Positions 1 to 9,300 of a stretch of DNA of 64,000 nt are shown here, in pieces; position 1 is the stretch's first letter; every line of letters begins with the position of its first letter. The DNA is from Clavibacter sepedonicus (GTDB lineage: Bacteria > Actinomycetota > Actinomycetes > Actinomycetales > Microbacteriaceae), in contig NC_010407.1 of assembly GCF_000069225.1 (NCBI RefSeq), forward strand, positions 620,001 through 684,000. Reading direction: 5' to 3'. The position numbers and the translations under genes are program-made. Under the pieces are notes generated by a model. It made no database searches. It was not told the DNA's origin and worked only from the letters and a program-made list of their open reading frames with translations.

Positions 1-574
1 TCTCCGACTCGATCTCGCGCACCGGCAGCGAGTACTGCGGCTGCAGCGTGACGGGCGGCGTGTACCCGAGCGCCTTCGCGAGCCCGACGGCCTTCGTCAG
101 CTGCCAGCCGAGATAGTTCGAGAAGCCGTAGTACGAGATCTTGCCGGCGCGCACGGCGTCGTCGAGGAAGCGCAGGGTCTCCTCGAGCGGGGTCACGGCG
201 TCCCACGCGTGCATCTGGTACAGGTCGATCGTGTCGACGCCGAGGCGGCGCAGCGAGTCGTCGAGCGCGCGCGTCATGTGGCGGCGCGAGGTGCCGACGT
301 CGTTGTTGCCCTGCCCCATCGGGAAGCGGCCCTTCGTCGCGACGACGAGCTGGTCGGCCTCGGCGGGGTGCGCCTTCAACCAGCGGCCGACGATCTCCTC
401 CGAGACGCCCGACGTGTAGACGTCCGCGGTGTCGATGAACGTGCCGCCTCCCGCGACGTACGCCTCGAGGATGCGCCCCGAGGTCTCCTCGTCGGCCTCC
501 GCGCCGAAGGTCATGGTGCCGAGCGCGTAGGTCGACACGATCGCGCCGCTGTTGCCGAGTGTGCGGTACTGCAT
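1..574 (-). CDS. Aldo/keto reductase, 3' end cut by the window edge
   Basis: NADPH-dependent carbonyl reductase of the aldo/keto reductase superfamily; the substrate cannot be read from sequence. About 191 N-terminal residues are visible, starting MQYRTLGNSGAIVSTYALGT. The catalytic tetrad is readable as Asp48 and Tyr53 (in FIDTADVY), Lys81 (VVATKG) and His122 (DLYQMH). The ATG at 574 is preceded by a good ribosome-binding site (GGAGGAA). The C-terminal part of the barrel lies before position 1. It is divergent from the MntR-type regulator with about 130 bp between them. Confidence 0.9.
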   Translation of the reverse strand, partial: MQYRTLGNSGAIVSTYALGTMTFGAEADEETSGRILEAYVAGGGTFIDTADVYTSGVSEEIVGRWLKAHPAEADQLVVATKGRFPMGQGNNDVGTSRRHMTRALDDSLRRLGVDTIDLYQMHAWDAVTPLEETLRFLDDAVRAGKISYYGFSNYLGWQLTKAVGLAKALGYTPPVTLQPQYSLPVREIESE

Positions 575-690
575 GTGGTTCCTCCATCGGATCCGCCGCG
601 GGCGTCCCTGCCCGCGGTCCCGTCCAGCATGCACCGCGGGGCCGGGCGCGGCCGGGCGGCATCGGCCGCGGTGCGCGCGGGGCCGCTCGG

Positions 691-696
691 TACCAT
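691..696 (+). promoter_or_regulatory. -10 box TACCAT, leaderless mntR-type gene
   Basis: TACCAT lies six bases before the ATG at 703 and no Shine-Dalgarno sequence is present. The TANNNT-N6-ATG spacing places the transcript start at or next to the start codon, the usual layout of leaderless actinobacterial mRNAs. Confidence 0.5.
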
Positions 697-702
697 GGCG
701 GC

Positions 703-1386
703 ATGTCCGTCGACGAGCTCTCCAGCGCCGCGCAGGACTACCTCAAGCTCATCTGGTCCGCCACCGAGTGGACCGACCAGCCGATGACCGTGAGCCGGCT
801 CGCCGAGCGGCTCGGGATCCGGCCCGCCACCGCATCCGACGGCATCCGCCGCCTCACGGCGCAGGGCCTCGTGGAGCACCGGCCGTACGGCAGCATCGAG
901 CTGACGGAGGACGGCCGCCGGCACGCGATCCAGATGGTGCGCCGCCACCGGCTGCTCGAGACGTTCCTCGTGGACGTGCTCGGCTACGGCTGGGACGAGG
1001 TGCACGACGAGGCCGAGGTGCTCGAGCACGCCGTGTCCGACGACTTCGTGGCGCGCATCGACGCGCACCTCGGGCACCCCTCGCGGGATCCGCACGGCGA
1101 CCCCATCCCCTCGGCCGACGGCGAGCCGCACCTGCCGGTCGCGACCGTGCTGGCGGACGCGGTCGCCGACCGGCCCATGCGCGTGCGGCGGATCTCCGAC
1201 GAGGACCCGCGCCTGCTGCGCGAGCTCGCCGAGCACGGCATCGGGCTCGACGCGACGCTCGTGCGCGAGGCCGCGGACACCGGCTCGCGCGACGCGGCCG
1301 CCATGGTCGTGACGGTCGACGGATCCGCGCGCCGCCCGCTCACCGCCGCCGCCGCGTCCGCCGTCTGGGTCTCCGAGGCCGGCTGA
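703..1386 (+). CDS. mntR: MntR-type DtxR-family manganese-dependent repressor
   Basis: Cytoplasmic metal-sensing repressor, 227 aa. An N-terminal winged helix (about 1-70) is followed by the metal-binding dimerisation domain (about 71-145) and a C-terminal SH3-like domain. Aligning by eye to DtxR, the two residues that separate Mn sensors from Fe sensors are of the MntR kind: Asp12 where DtxR has Met10, and Glu105 (in VHDEAEVLEH) where DtxR has Cys102. His82, Glu108 and His109 complete the site. It faces an NRAMP transporter gene whose promoter carries a DtxR-like palindrome, so it probably represses that transporter when Mn is plentiful. The metal assignment is inference from these residues. 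Confidence 0.87.
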   Translation: MSVDELSSAAQDYLKLIWSATEWTDQPMTVSRLAERLGIRPATASDGIRRLTAQGLVEHRPYGSIELTEDGRRHAIQMVRRHRLLETFLVDVLGYGWDEVHDEAEVLEHAVSDDFVARIDAHLGHPSRDPHGDPIPSADGEPHLPVATVLADAVADRPMRVRRISDEDPRLLRELAEHGIGLDATLVREAADTGSRDAAAMVVTVDGSARRPLTAAAASAVWVSEAG

Positions 1387-1412
1387 CCCGGCCGTCCCGG
1401 CCGACCCGGCCG
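1386..1412. repeat. 9-bp tandem repeat, three units, at mntR stop
   Basis: Three direct copies of (A/T)CCCGGCCG begin on the last base of the regulator stop codon and fill most of the 37-bp gap to the convergent transporter gene. The CGGCCG core is self-complementary, so the block may also help end transcription. Confidence 0.7.
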
Positions 1413-1423
1413 ACCCGCGCGCG

Positions 1424-2674
1424 TCAGCCCGTGAAGGTGAGCACCACGAGCGCGACGTTCAGCACCACCACGAGCGACACCGCGACCCACGCCGCGATGC
1501 GCGTCAGCGGCCGGTCGACGTGTGCGCCCATCACGCGGCGGTCGCCCGTCAGGCGGATGAGGGGCACGAGCGCGAACGGGATCCCGAGGCTCAGCACGAC
1601 CTGGCTGACCACGAGCGCGGTGGTCGGGTCGACGCCGATCGCGAGGATCGCGAGGGCCGGGATCAGCGTCACCACGCGCCGGGCGAGCAGCGGCACCCGG
1701 ACGTGCAGCAGGCCGCCCATGATCGCCGCGCCCGCGTAGGCGCCGACCGACGTCGACGCGAGGCCGGACGCGAGCAGCCCGACCGCGAACACGACGCCGA
1801 CGACCGGCCCGAGAGACGCAGTGATGGCCGCGTGCGCGCCCTCGATCGAGTCGGTGCCGGGCACGCCGCCGAGGCTCGCCGCCGCGATGAGGAGCATGGA
1901 GATGTTGACGGCGCCGGCCACGGCGAGCGCCGTGACCACGTCCCAGCGCGTCGCGCGGAGCAGGCGACGGAGGACGCCGTCGTCGGTCTGGACGCCGTGC
2001 CGGTCGCGGCTGAGCGACGAGTGCAGGTAGACGGCGTGGGGCATGACGGTCGCGCCGAGCATGCTCGCGGCGAGCAGCACGCTGTCCGGCCCGTCGAAGC
2101 GCGGCACGAGCCCGCCCGCGATGCCGGATCCCGACAGCGGGCTCACCACGAGGCCCGTGAGGAAGCCGACCGTGATCACGAGGAGCAGCGCGCCGATCAC
2201 GAGCTCGAACGGCCGCTGCCCGTGCCGCGACTGCACCGCGAGGAGGCCGATGGAGACGAGGCCGACGATCACGCCGCCCGCGACGAGCGGGATCCTGAAC
2301 AGCAGGTGCAGCGCGATGGCGCCGCCGATGACCTCCGCGAGGTCGGTGGCCGCGGCGATGAGCTCCGCCTGCACCCAGAACGCGCGGCGCCGCTGCGTCG
2401 GCAGCCGCTGGCCGAGGAGCTCCGGGAGGCTGCGGCCCGTGACGAGCCCGAGCTTCGCCGACTGGTACTGCACGAGCACGGCGATGAGGTTCGCGGCCAC
2501 GAGCACCCACACCAGCAGGTAGCCGTAGCGCGCGCCCGCGGTGAGGTTGGCGGCGACGTTGCCGGGATCCACGTACGCGATGGCCGCGACGAACGCGGGC
2601 CCGAGCAAGAGGACGAGCCGCGGGCCCGTGACGGGCCGGCGCGCGCGGCGACGCTCGGGGGCGGTGCGGGTCAT
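1424..2674 (-). CDS. mntH: NRAMP-family manganese transporter MntH
   Basis: Proton-coupled divalent metal importer of the inner membrane, 416 aa, the usual length. The two NRAMP signatures are present: DPGN at residues 36-39 in the first helix and MPH at 211-213 in the sixth. About eleven hydrophobic segments follow an Arg-rich N-terminus. The ATG at 2674 has a GGAGAGG ribosome-binding site. It is convergent with the MntR-type regulator, and a 16-bp palindrome 21-36 bases upstream of the start is the likely operator. Manganese as main substrate is inferred from the paired regulator; NRAMP proteins can also carry iron. Confidence 0.93.
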   Translation of the reverse strand: MTRTAPERRRARRPVTGPRLVLLLGPAFVAAIAYVDPGNVAANLTAGARYGYLLVWVLVAANLIAVLVQYQSAKLGLVTGRSLPELLGQRLPTQRRRAFWVQAELIAAATDLAEVIGGAIALHLLFRIPLVAGGVIVGLVSIGLLAVQSRHGQRPFELVIGALLLVITVGFLTGLVVSPLSGSGIAGGLVPRFDGPDSVLLAASMLGATVMPHAVYLHSSLSRDRHGVQTDDGVLRRLLRATRWDVVTALAVAGAVNISMLLIAAASLGGVPGTDSIEGAHAAITASLGPVVGVVFAVGLLASGLASTSVGAYAGAAIMGGLLHVRVPLLARRVVTLIPALAILAIGVDPTTALVVSQVVLSLGIPFALVPLIRLTGDRRVMGAHVDRPLTRIAAWVAVSLVVVLNVALVVLTFTG

Positions 2675-2694
2675 GGCGGCCTCTCCGTCGAAGT

Positions 2695-2710
2695 GTTAGC
2701 CGAGGCTAAC
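2695..2710 (-). promoter_or_regulatory. Candidate MntR operator (GTTAGCCGAGGCTAAC)
   Basis: A perfect inverted repeat with 7-bp arms (GTTAGCC/GGCTAAC) around two bases. The TTAG-CTAA core matches the general shape of DtxR/MntR-family boxes. It sits just upstream of the mntH ribosome-binding site, where a bound repressor would block transcription. No second copy was found near the regulator gene, which gives no sign of autoregulation. Confidence 0.7.
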
Positions 2711-2801
2711 ATCCGTTCGCGCACACGCGGAAGAGCCCGTCCGGATGCGGACGGGCCCTCGGGCGGAGCGGCGGGCGCGACGGGCGCAGCTGCGGCGGGC
2801 A

Positions 2802-2828
2802 GCGCGGGAGGCGCGGGAAGCGCGGGAA
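2802..2828. repeat. 9-bp tandem repeat GCGCGGGA(A/G), three units
   Basis: Three direct 9-bp units followed by a degenerate fourth, in the 79-bp-to-176-bp stretch between the 3' end of the HAD gene (2887) and the mntH promoter. It lies downstream of the HAD gene on the minus strand. No gene was seen in this gap. Confidence 0.6.
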
Positions 2829-2886
2829 GCGCGAGCCGTGCTGGAGGCGCCGGCAGCGCGGCGAGGGCAGCGGGCAGCCGCGGGGA

Positions 2887-3807
2887 TCAGCTCGCGGAGC
2901 GCCCCGGCGCCAGGAACGCGGAGTCGTCATCGGTCTCGCCGCGCACGATGCGCACCCACTGGGCGAGGAGCGCGGCTCCCGCCTCGTCGTGGATGAGGTC
3001 GCCCGCCGTGAGCACGTCGTACGGCGTCGCGGGGATCCCGTCGGCCGGCCGCACGTCGACGTGCGCGACCTCGTGGCCGTTCTCGTGCAGCCAGCGCGCC
3101 ATCGCGTAGTCGGTGCGCGAGTCGCCGACCGTGCGCCAGCGCAGCGGGAGCGGACCGCTGTCGGCGAGCAGCTCCAGGGCGCGCTCGGCGCCGAGGTCCT
3201 TGCCGAGGCGGATCGACTCGATGTCGGTCGAGATGATCGTGGGATCCACGCGCACCTGCACGTTCCCGTCCGCGTCGGGCACCTCGACGCCCTCGAGCAC
3301 CGAGCCGAGCCCATGAGAAGTGAGCATCTCGACCGCGCGCGCGTCCAGCTCGGGCTGCACCCGGAGGTAGTCGTCCGAGGAGACGCTCGTGAGCTGCTCG
3401 AGTGAGACCATCGCGTGCTTGGTGGCGTCGAAGAACATCCAGTCGGCGAAGCGCTCGGCGACGAGACGCTCCATGTCGCGCATGTACGCCTCGGGCAGCG
3501 CGAGCGCCCGATCCACGTGCACCTCCCCCGCGCCCTCGGGCGTGATCGAGAACCACGACGCGCCCTTCTCGCACACGGCGTGCACGCGCGCGCCCGCGGG
3601 GAGGCCGGCGGCCAGCAGCGGGCCCAGGACCTGCTCGCGGATGAAGGCGTCCGAGCGGCCCGTGTTGAAGACGATCGGCACGCCCGCGGCGGCGAGCTCG
3701 ACGAGATCGGTCGCGATGCTCGGGATCGCGAGGGTGCGGGTGATCGGGCTGGCGATGGGGCCGTCGACGTCGAGGAGGAGGCCGAGGGGCGCGGGGGTCG
3801 TGGTCAC
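2887..3807 (-). CDS. HAD-superfamily hydrolase (Cof/SPP-like phosphatase)
   Basis: Probable cytoplasmic phosphatase, 306 aa. HAD motif I is LLLDVDG (Asp13 and Asp15), motif II is the FNTGRSD segment, and motif IV is GDSRTDYAMA near the C-terminus, with a cap domain between. This order fits the Cof or sucrose/mannosyl-phosphate phosphatase branch; the substrate is unknown. The GTG at 3807 is preferred because GGAGG lies nine bases upstream; the ATG at 3816 would abut that same site with no spacing. The ribosome-binding site belongs to the first unit of a 47-bp tandem repeat. Confidence 0.8.
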   Translation of the reverse strand: MTTTPAPLGLLLDVDGPIASPITRTLAIPSIATDLVELAAAGVPIVFNTGRSDAFIREQVLGPLLAAGLPAGARVHAVCEKGASWFSITPEGAGEVHVDRALALPEAYMRDMERLVAERFADWMFFDATKHAMVSLEQLTSVSSDDYLRVQPELDARAVEMLTSHGLGSVLEGVEVPDADGNVQVRVDPTIISTDIESIRLGKDLGAERALELLADSGPLPLRWRTVGDSRTDYAMARWLHENGHEVAHVDVRPADGIPATPYDVLTAGDLIHDEAGAALLAQWVRIVRGETDDDSAFLAPGRSAS

Positions 3808-3816
3808 GGCATCCAT

Positions 3817-3956
3817 CCTCCCGCAGGCATCAGGCACCCCGGTGCGACTGGGGACTCCGCCGGCCTCCCGCAGGCACCAGGCACCCCGGTGCGACTGGGG
3901 ACTCCGACGGCCTCCCGCAGGCTCGAGGCACCCCGATGTGACTGGGGACGCGTCGG
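3817..3956. repeat. 47-bp tandem repeat, about three units, upstream of HAD gene
   Basis: Units start at 3817, 3864 and 3911. The first two differ at only a few bases; the third is slightly short and more diverged. Each intact unit holds GCACCCCGGTGC, an inverted repeat with 5-bp arms. Each also carries CCTCCCGCAGG, which read on the minus strand is a purine-rich ribosome-binding site; the copy nearest the HAD gene serves that gene. There are no unique spacers, so it is not a CRISPR array. Confidence 0.85.
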
Positions 3957-3959
3957 CGG

Positions 3960-5273
3960 TCAGCCGGCGGCGCGCGCGGAGGCGGCGCGGGCGCGGACGG
4001 CCCGGCCCGCGGATCCCACGACGAGCACGACCGACACCGCCATCACCGCGAGGAACGCCCCCGGCAGCGACGCGATGCCGAGCCCGTCGAGCAGCGCGCC
4101 GCCCACGAGCGCCCCGCCGCCGATGCCGACGTTGAACGCCGTCGTGTAGAAGGAGCTGGCCGTGTCGCGGAACGACGGGTGCGCGGCGTGCAGCATGCGC
4201 GTCTGGAGCAGGGTCGGGATGGCGCCGAACGCCAGGCCCCAGAGCAGGAAGCCGGGGATCGCGACCGCCCAGAGCCCCGGGACCAGCGCGAGCGAGCTGA
4301 CCCCGAGCGCCGCCGCCGCGAGGCCCGCCAGGACGCCGAGCTGCGGGCGGCTCGAGAACAGGGTGCCCGCGAGGAGCAGCCCGACCGCGCCGGCGATCCC
4401 GTAGCCGAAGAGCATGGCGCTGAGCTGCTGCTCGGGGATCCCCATCACGCGCGTGACGAACGGGTCGACGTACGTGTAGAAGCCGTACTGGCCGATCATG
4501 ATGACCATCGCCGTGAGGCACACGAACAGCACGCCGCCGAGACCCTGCCCGGCCATGCGCTGCCGGAACCCGACGCGGCCGGTCGCCGACGCGGCCGCGG
4601 GCGCCTCCCGCTCGGGCCGCCCGACCGCCGGCAGGAACCGCCACACCAGCACGATCCCCAGGAGCGTGAGCACGCCGATCCCCGCGAACGCCGCCCGCCA
4701 GCCGAACGCCTGCCCGGCCGCGGTGCCGACCGGCACGCCGAGCACGAACGCGAGGCTGCCGCCGCCGACCGTGAGCGCGACCGCCCGGCCGATGAGCGCG
4801 GGCGGGACGAGGTGCGCCGAGTATGCGCCGACGACCGCCCAGAACAGGCCGTGCGCGAGGCCACCGAGCACGCGCGTCGCGGTGACGAGCTCGAAGGTGG
4901 GCGCGAGCGCGGTGAGGAGGTTGCTCGTCGCGAAGACCGCGAGCACCGCGAGCAGCAGCGCGTGCCGCGGGACCCGGCGGGTGAGGGCCGCGAGCGGCGC
5001 GCTGGAGACGACCACCGCGACCGCGAACACGGAGACGAGGAGGCCGACGCGCGACTCCTCGACGCCGAGGTCGCCGCTCATCTCGCTGAGGAGGCCGGTG
5101 GGCAGCATCTCGCTCGTGACGCTGAGGAACACGCACGCGGCGAGCGTGAGGATCCCGACCCAGGGAAAGCGGAACGACGGGTCGACGCCGGGCGGCGGAC
5201 GGCGACGCCCGGAGCGCTCCGAGCGCTCGGCGCGCTCGAGGTCGGGCAGGAAGATGGGGGAGGTGTTCGTCAT
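3960..5273 (-). CDS. MFS transporter, DHA1-type efflux protein
   Basis: Twelve-helix major facilitator protein of 437 aa. Hydrophobic segments start at about residue 37 after a charged N-terminus. The loop between helices 2 and 3 carries LTRRVPRH, a weak version of the usual motif A, and the order of segments resembles the AraJ/sugar-efflux and drug-efflux DHA1 branch. The substrate cannot be told. It is divergent from purU with 77 bp between starts. A central loop of about 35 residues rich in Ala, Arg and Glu (near residue 235) joins the two six-helix halves. Confidence 0.85.
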   Translation of the reverse strand: MTNTSPIFLPDLERAERSERSGRRRPPPGVDPSFRFPWVGILTLAACVFLSVTSEMLPTGLLSEMSGDLGVEESRVGLLVSVFAVAVVVSSAPLAALTRRVPRHALLLAVLAVFATSNLLTALAPTFELVTATRVLGGLAHGLFWAVVGAYSAHLVPPALIGRAVALTVGGGSLAFVLGVPVGTAAGQAFGWRAAFAGIGVLTLLGIVLVWRFLPAVGRPEREAPAAASATGRVGFRQRMAGQGLGGVLFVCLTAMVIMIGQYGFYTYVDPFVTRVMGIPEQQLSAMLFGYGIAGAVGLLLAGTLFSSRPQLGVLAGLAAAALGVSSLALVPGLWAVAIPGFLLWGLAFGAIPTLLQTRMLHAAHPSFRDTASSFYTTAFNVGIGGGALVGGALLDGLGIASLPGAFLAVMAVSVVLVVGSAGRAVRARAASARAAG

Positions 5274-5338
5274 GTGGACCTGAGGGACGTGACGGCGGGA
5301 GGGCTCCCGGGGCCGGCGGGATCCGCGCAGCCAGGCAA

Positions 5339-5344
5339 TAGCCT
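5339..5344 (+). promoter_or_regulatory. -10 box TAGCCT, leaderless purU
   Basis: TAGCCT is followed by six bases and the purU ATG at 5351, with no ribosome-binding site between, so the message is probably leaderless. Confidence 0.5.
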
Positions 5345-5350
5345 AGACGG

Positions 5351-6223
5351 ATGACCGATCAGGCCACCCCCGCGCGACCGCCGCACCGCGTCCTCGTCTT
5401 CTCCTGCGACGACCGCCCGGGCATCGTGCACGCCATCGCGGGCGCGATCGTCGAGGCGGGCGGCGACATCACCGAGTCGCAGCAGTTCTCGAGCGCCGAC
5501 ACGGGCCGGTTCTTCATGCGCCTGCAGATCCAGAGCGCGGCCGACGACGACCGGCTGGCCGACGTGCTGGCCGCCGTGGTCGAGCGGTACGACGCGACCT
5601 GGCACCTCGACGAGGTGGGCCGGCCGCTGCGCACGCTCGTGCTGGGATCCACCGCCGAGCACTGCGTCAACGACCTGCTGTTTCGGCAGCGCGCGGGCCA
5701 GCTGCCCGTCGAGATCCCGCTCGTGCTCAGCAACCACGGGAAGCTCGCCGACCTTGCGGGCTTCTACGGCGTGCCGTTCGAGCACGTGCCCGTCACCGAC
5801 GAGGCCTCGAAGCAGGCGTTCGAGGAGCGCGTGATCCGCGCGGTCGAGGAGCACGACATCGAGCTGGTGGTGCTCGCGCGCTACATGCAGATCCTCTCCC
5901 CCGGGCTGTGCGCCCGGCTCAGCGGTCGGATCATCAACATCCACCACTCCTTCCTCCCCGGCTTCAAGGGCGCGAACCCCTACAAGCAGGCGCACGCGCG
6001 CGGCGTGAAGCTCATCGGCGCGACCGCGCACTTCGTCACGAGCGACCTCGACGAGGGCCCGATCGTGGAGCAGAACGTCGTGCGGGTCGACCACTCGCGC
6101 AGCGCCCGCGAGCTCATGGCCATCGGGCAGGACGAGGAGTCGCGCACCCTCACGCAGGCCGTCCGCTGGTTCGCGGAGCACCGCGTGCTGCTCGACGGCG
6201 CGCGGACGATCATCTTCCGCTGA
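5351..6223 (+). CDS. purU: Formyltetrahydrofolate deformylase PurU
   Basis: Hydrolyses 10-formyltetrahydrofolate to tetrahydrofolate and formate, balancing one-carbon pools with purine synthesis; cytoplasmic. 290 aa, the usual length. An N-terminal ACT domain (about 12-90, starting VFSCDDRPGIVHAIAG) would sense ligand. It is followed by a formyltransferase-like domain with LSNHGKLADLAG, the active-site segment NIHHSFLPGFKGA and DEGPIVEQ near the end. It runs convergently into the first subtilase gene, with a bidirectional hairpin between them. Confidence 0.95.
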   Translation: MTDQATPARPPHRVLVFSCDDRPGIVHAIAGAIVEAGGDITESQQFSSADTGRFFMRLQIQSAADDDRLADVLAAVVERYDATWHLDEVGRPLRTLVLGSTAEHCVNDLLFRQRAGQLPVEIPLVLSNHGKLADLAGFYGVPFEHVPVTDEASKQAFEERVIRAVEEHDIELVVLARYMQILSPGLCARLSGRIINIHHSFLPGFKGANPYKQAHARGVKLIGATAHFVTSDLDEGPIVEQNVVRVDHSRSARELMAIGQDEESRTLTQAVRWFAEHRVLLDGARTIIFR

Positions 6224-6250
6224 CGCGGGCGGCACGGGCGGCGCGGGCGG
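6224..6250. repeat. 9-bp tandem repeat C(G/A)CGGGCGG, three units, after purU stop
   Basis: Three direct units begin on the base after the purU stop codon; the middle one has one change. It is the same arrangement as the triplet repeats after the mntR-type gene and the PH-domain gene. Confidence 0.7.
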
Positions 6251-6264
6251 CGCCGGACACGCCA

Positions 6265-6300
6265 CGAGGGGGCGGGCGCCTCGCGGCACCCGCCCCCTCG
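6265..6300. terminator. Bidirectional hairpin terminator between purU and subtilase
   Basis: A perfect 12-bp stem (CGAGGGGGCGGG with its complement) closes a 12-base loop between two convergent genes. There is no clear T tract, as is common in high-GC actinobacteria. Confidence 0.8.
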
Positions 6301-6325
6301 GCGGTCACTCCGGGTCAGCCGCGGA

Positions 6326-9300
6326 TCAGCGGCTCACGTAGAGGTACTTCGGCGCGCTGGTCTTCGCCGCGTTCGCCGTGTCGCCCGCGTACGTCGCGGT
6401 GACCGCGTAGCGGCCCTTCGCGTACGACGGCAGCTCGACGCGGCCGGTGCCGGATGCATCCAGCGCGACCTCGTACGAGTCCGACCCCACCTTGACCGTG
6501 ACGGTGCCCGTGGGTGCCGCCTTCGCGGTGCTGTCGACCTTGACCGTGACGACGGCCTTCTGCGCGCTCGTCAGCACGGGCGGCTTGACGCTCACCGTCA
6601 CGGTGCTGGCCAGCTTGATCACGACGGCCTCGCTGGTCGCGGTCCCCGAGGGTCCCGTCGCCGGCTTCGCCGTCACGACGACCGTGATCGACTTGCCCGC
6701 GACCGACGGCGAGACCTTGTAGGTCGCGCGCGTCTGGCCGGCGAGCGCCTTGCCGTCCGCGTACCACTGGTACGAGTACTTGAGGCCCTCCTGGTCCCAC
6801 GTGCCGGGCGTCGCCGTGAGCGTCTGGCCCGCGACGGGCGTGCCGGAGATCACGGGCGGCGCGGTCGCCGTCGGCGCCGGGATCGCACCCGACTCGATGC
6901 GCACGTACGTCGACGACTCGGTGCCGGAGTAGGCGACCCGACCGAGGTAGGCGGTCTCAGGCGCGAGCCCGCTCCACGAGGCCGTGTAGGTGACCGGTCG
7001 GCTCTGCACCGCGTCGAGCGGGTTCGGGGACACCGTGAAGGCGCCCTCGTCCGTCGACTCGGACAGGTCGAACTGCGTGAGGGTGAAGTCCTGCGTCTTC
7101 TGCCCCGCGGGCACCGAGAAGACCGATACGACCACGACGTAGTCACCGGCCTCCGGGGTCTCGATGGTCACGGACTCGTCGGCGGACTCGGTCGCCGAGT
7201 CGAACTGCTCGACCGGCTTCCCGCCCTCGAGGCGGAACACCGAGAGGTCGAGGTCCGCCTTGTCGTCGGCCGAGTCGAGGTCGATCCGGGTCGCGATCTG
7301 GCCGGCGGGCACGGTGGTCGCGTACTGCAGCTCCGCCTTCGCCGGCCCCGTACCCGAGATGGGCGGCGACGCGTCGTCCGGGTTGGCGTACACGCGGCCG
7401 GCGGTCAGGCCCTCCGCGGTCAGCGCGATCGGCCCGGTGGTGCCGGGCGTGACCGTCACGTCGACGGATCCCCTGATCCCCTTCCCCTGCACCTCGTCCG
7501 GCGCGGCGATGGAGACCGGGTTCACCGCGATCGGGCTGCGCACCGTGGTGCCGCCGTCCGTCCAGGTGAGGGATCCGGTGGCGTACGCGTCGATGTCCGC
7601 CGTGGTGCGCGTGAACGACACCTCGTACGACTTCGTCTGGCCCGCCTCCGTGAACTCGAGCGTCTTCGGGGTCACCTCGGCGCTGACGCCCGCGAGGCCC
7701 TGCACGCTCGCCGTGTAGGTGCCGGCGCGCGTGGAGGTGACCTCGCGCGTCACGGTCTCGGAGCCCGTGAGGGCGCCGATGGCGATGCTCGCCAGGTTGA
7801 GCTCCGACGGGTCGACCGGGTCGATGCCCGAGGCGTACCCGGTGGCCGCGAGGTACGCGAGCCAGTCGGCGCGGTCGTTCAGGTACAGCAGGCCCGGGTC
7901 GAGGTACCGGCGCGCGTCGACGTGGCCGGCGCCCTGGGTGAAGGGATCCGTGACCTTGCCGCCGTCCTCGTCCAGCGTGTCGTAGGCGGTGGTCATCATC
8001 GCCGACTTGATCTCGGCGGGCGTCGCCTTCGGGTGCTCGCCGAGGTACAGGAGCGCGAGGCTGGCGACGTGCGGGGCCGCCATCGACGTGCCGGAGAGGA
8101 GCGCGAGGGTCGGCTCCTCGCCCTCGGCGTTGTTCGTCGCCGCGATGATCGAGACGCCGGGCGCCGTGACGTCGGGCTTCAGGATGTCGCTGCCGTCCGC
8201 GAGCACCGGGCCGCGCGAGCTGAAGCCCGCGACCTGGGGCGTCGGGGCGGAGACGCCCGTCGTGTTGTCGGGCACCAGCGTGACGGTCGCGCCGGGCGTC
8301 GCCGCGTAGGCGGAGACGGCCGCGTAGACGTCCGCGTCGAGGTGGACGGTCGGCACGGAGTGCGTGTCGGCGTCGATCGAGTTCGGCGTCGGGTTGACGA
8401 GCACCATGCCGATGCCGCCCGCGCGCTCGACCTCGGCCGACTTCGCGACCCGGTCGATCGTGCCGCGCTCGCACAGGACGATCTTCCCCGCGGTCTTCGC
8501 GGGGTCGAGCACGCCGGGCCCGCAGAGGGCCGGCGTGGTGGCGCCGGCCACGGCGACGGACGCCGCTGTGACGAAGTCGCCCGTGACCGGCTCGGTGACC
8601 GTGATGGACGAGCCCGCGAAGGCCTGCCCGTCGCCGAGCTTCGCGGTGGCCTCGAAGTTGCCCGCGACCGTGCTCGCGGCGACCGTGGTGATCCACGGCG
8701 ACGCGTTGTCGAGCGTGGAGGCGCCGGGGCCGGAGTTGCCCGCGGAGGCGGAGACGAAGATGCCCGCGCTGGCCGCGCCGAGGAACGCCCTGTCGGTCGC
8801 GGAGAACGTGGTCGCCGCCGAGCCGCCGCCGATGGAGTAGTTGATGACGTCGACGCCGTCCGCCGTCGCCTGCTCGATGGCGGCGATGAGGTCGGCACCC
8901 GCGCAGCCGTCGTCCGTCTTCACGGCCGGGTCGGGACCGGACCAGCAGACCTTGTAGGCCGCGATCTTGGAGGCGGGCGCGACACCCGAGATCTCCCCGA
9001 GGTCCTTGCCGTCGATGGTCGCCGTCACGCCGGCCTCGCCGGCGGCCGTGGATGCGGTGTGCGATCCGTGCCCCTCGCCGTCGCGCGGGGAGTCGTACTC
9101 GCCCGTCGCCGCGGTGCCGATGTTCTCCTGGCCGAAGCCCGTCACGTAGTAGCGCGCGCCCACGATCTTCGTGGAGCAGTCGGCCGCCGTGAACTGCTCG
9201 CCGGTCTGGCACGTGCCCCGGAAGGTGGTGCCGTCGCCCTTGGCGTACGCGATCGCGGATCCGTCGCGGTACGGCTCGGCGCCCGCGGTCGTGCCGAGCG

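Noticed and set aside
703..1386. Iron-dependent DtxR/IdeR regulator
   Set aside because: The two metal-selecting residues are Asp and Glu as in MntR, and the neighbour is an NRAMP transporter.
3817..3956. CRISPR-like array of three 47-bp repeats
   Set aside because: The units are contiguous with no spacers and no cas genes are present; it is a plain tandem repeat.
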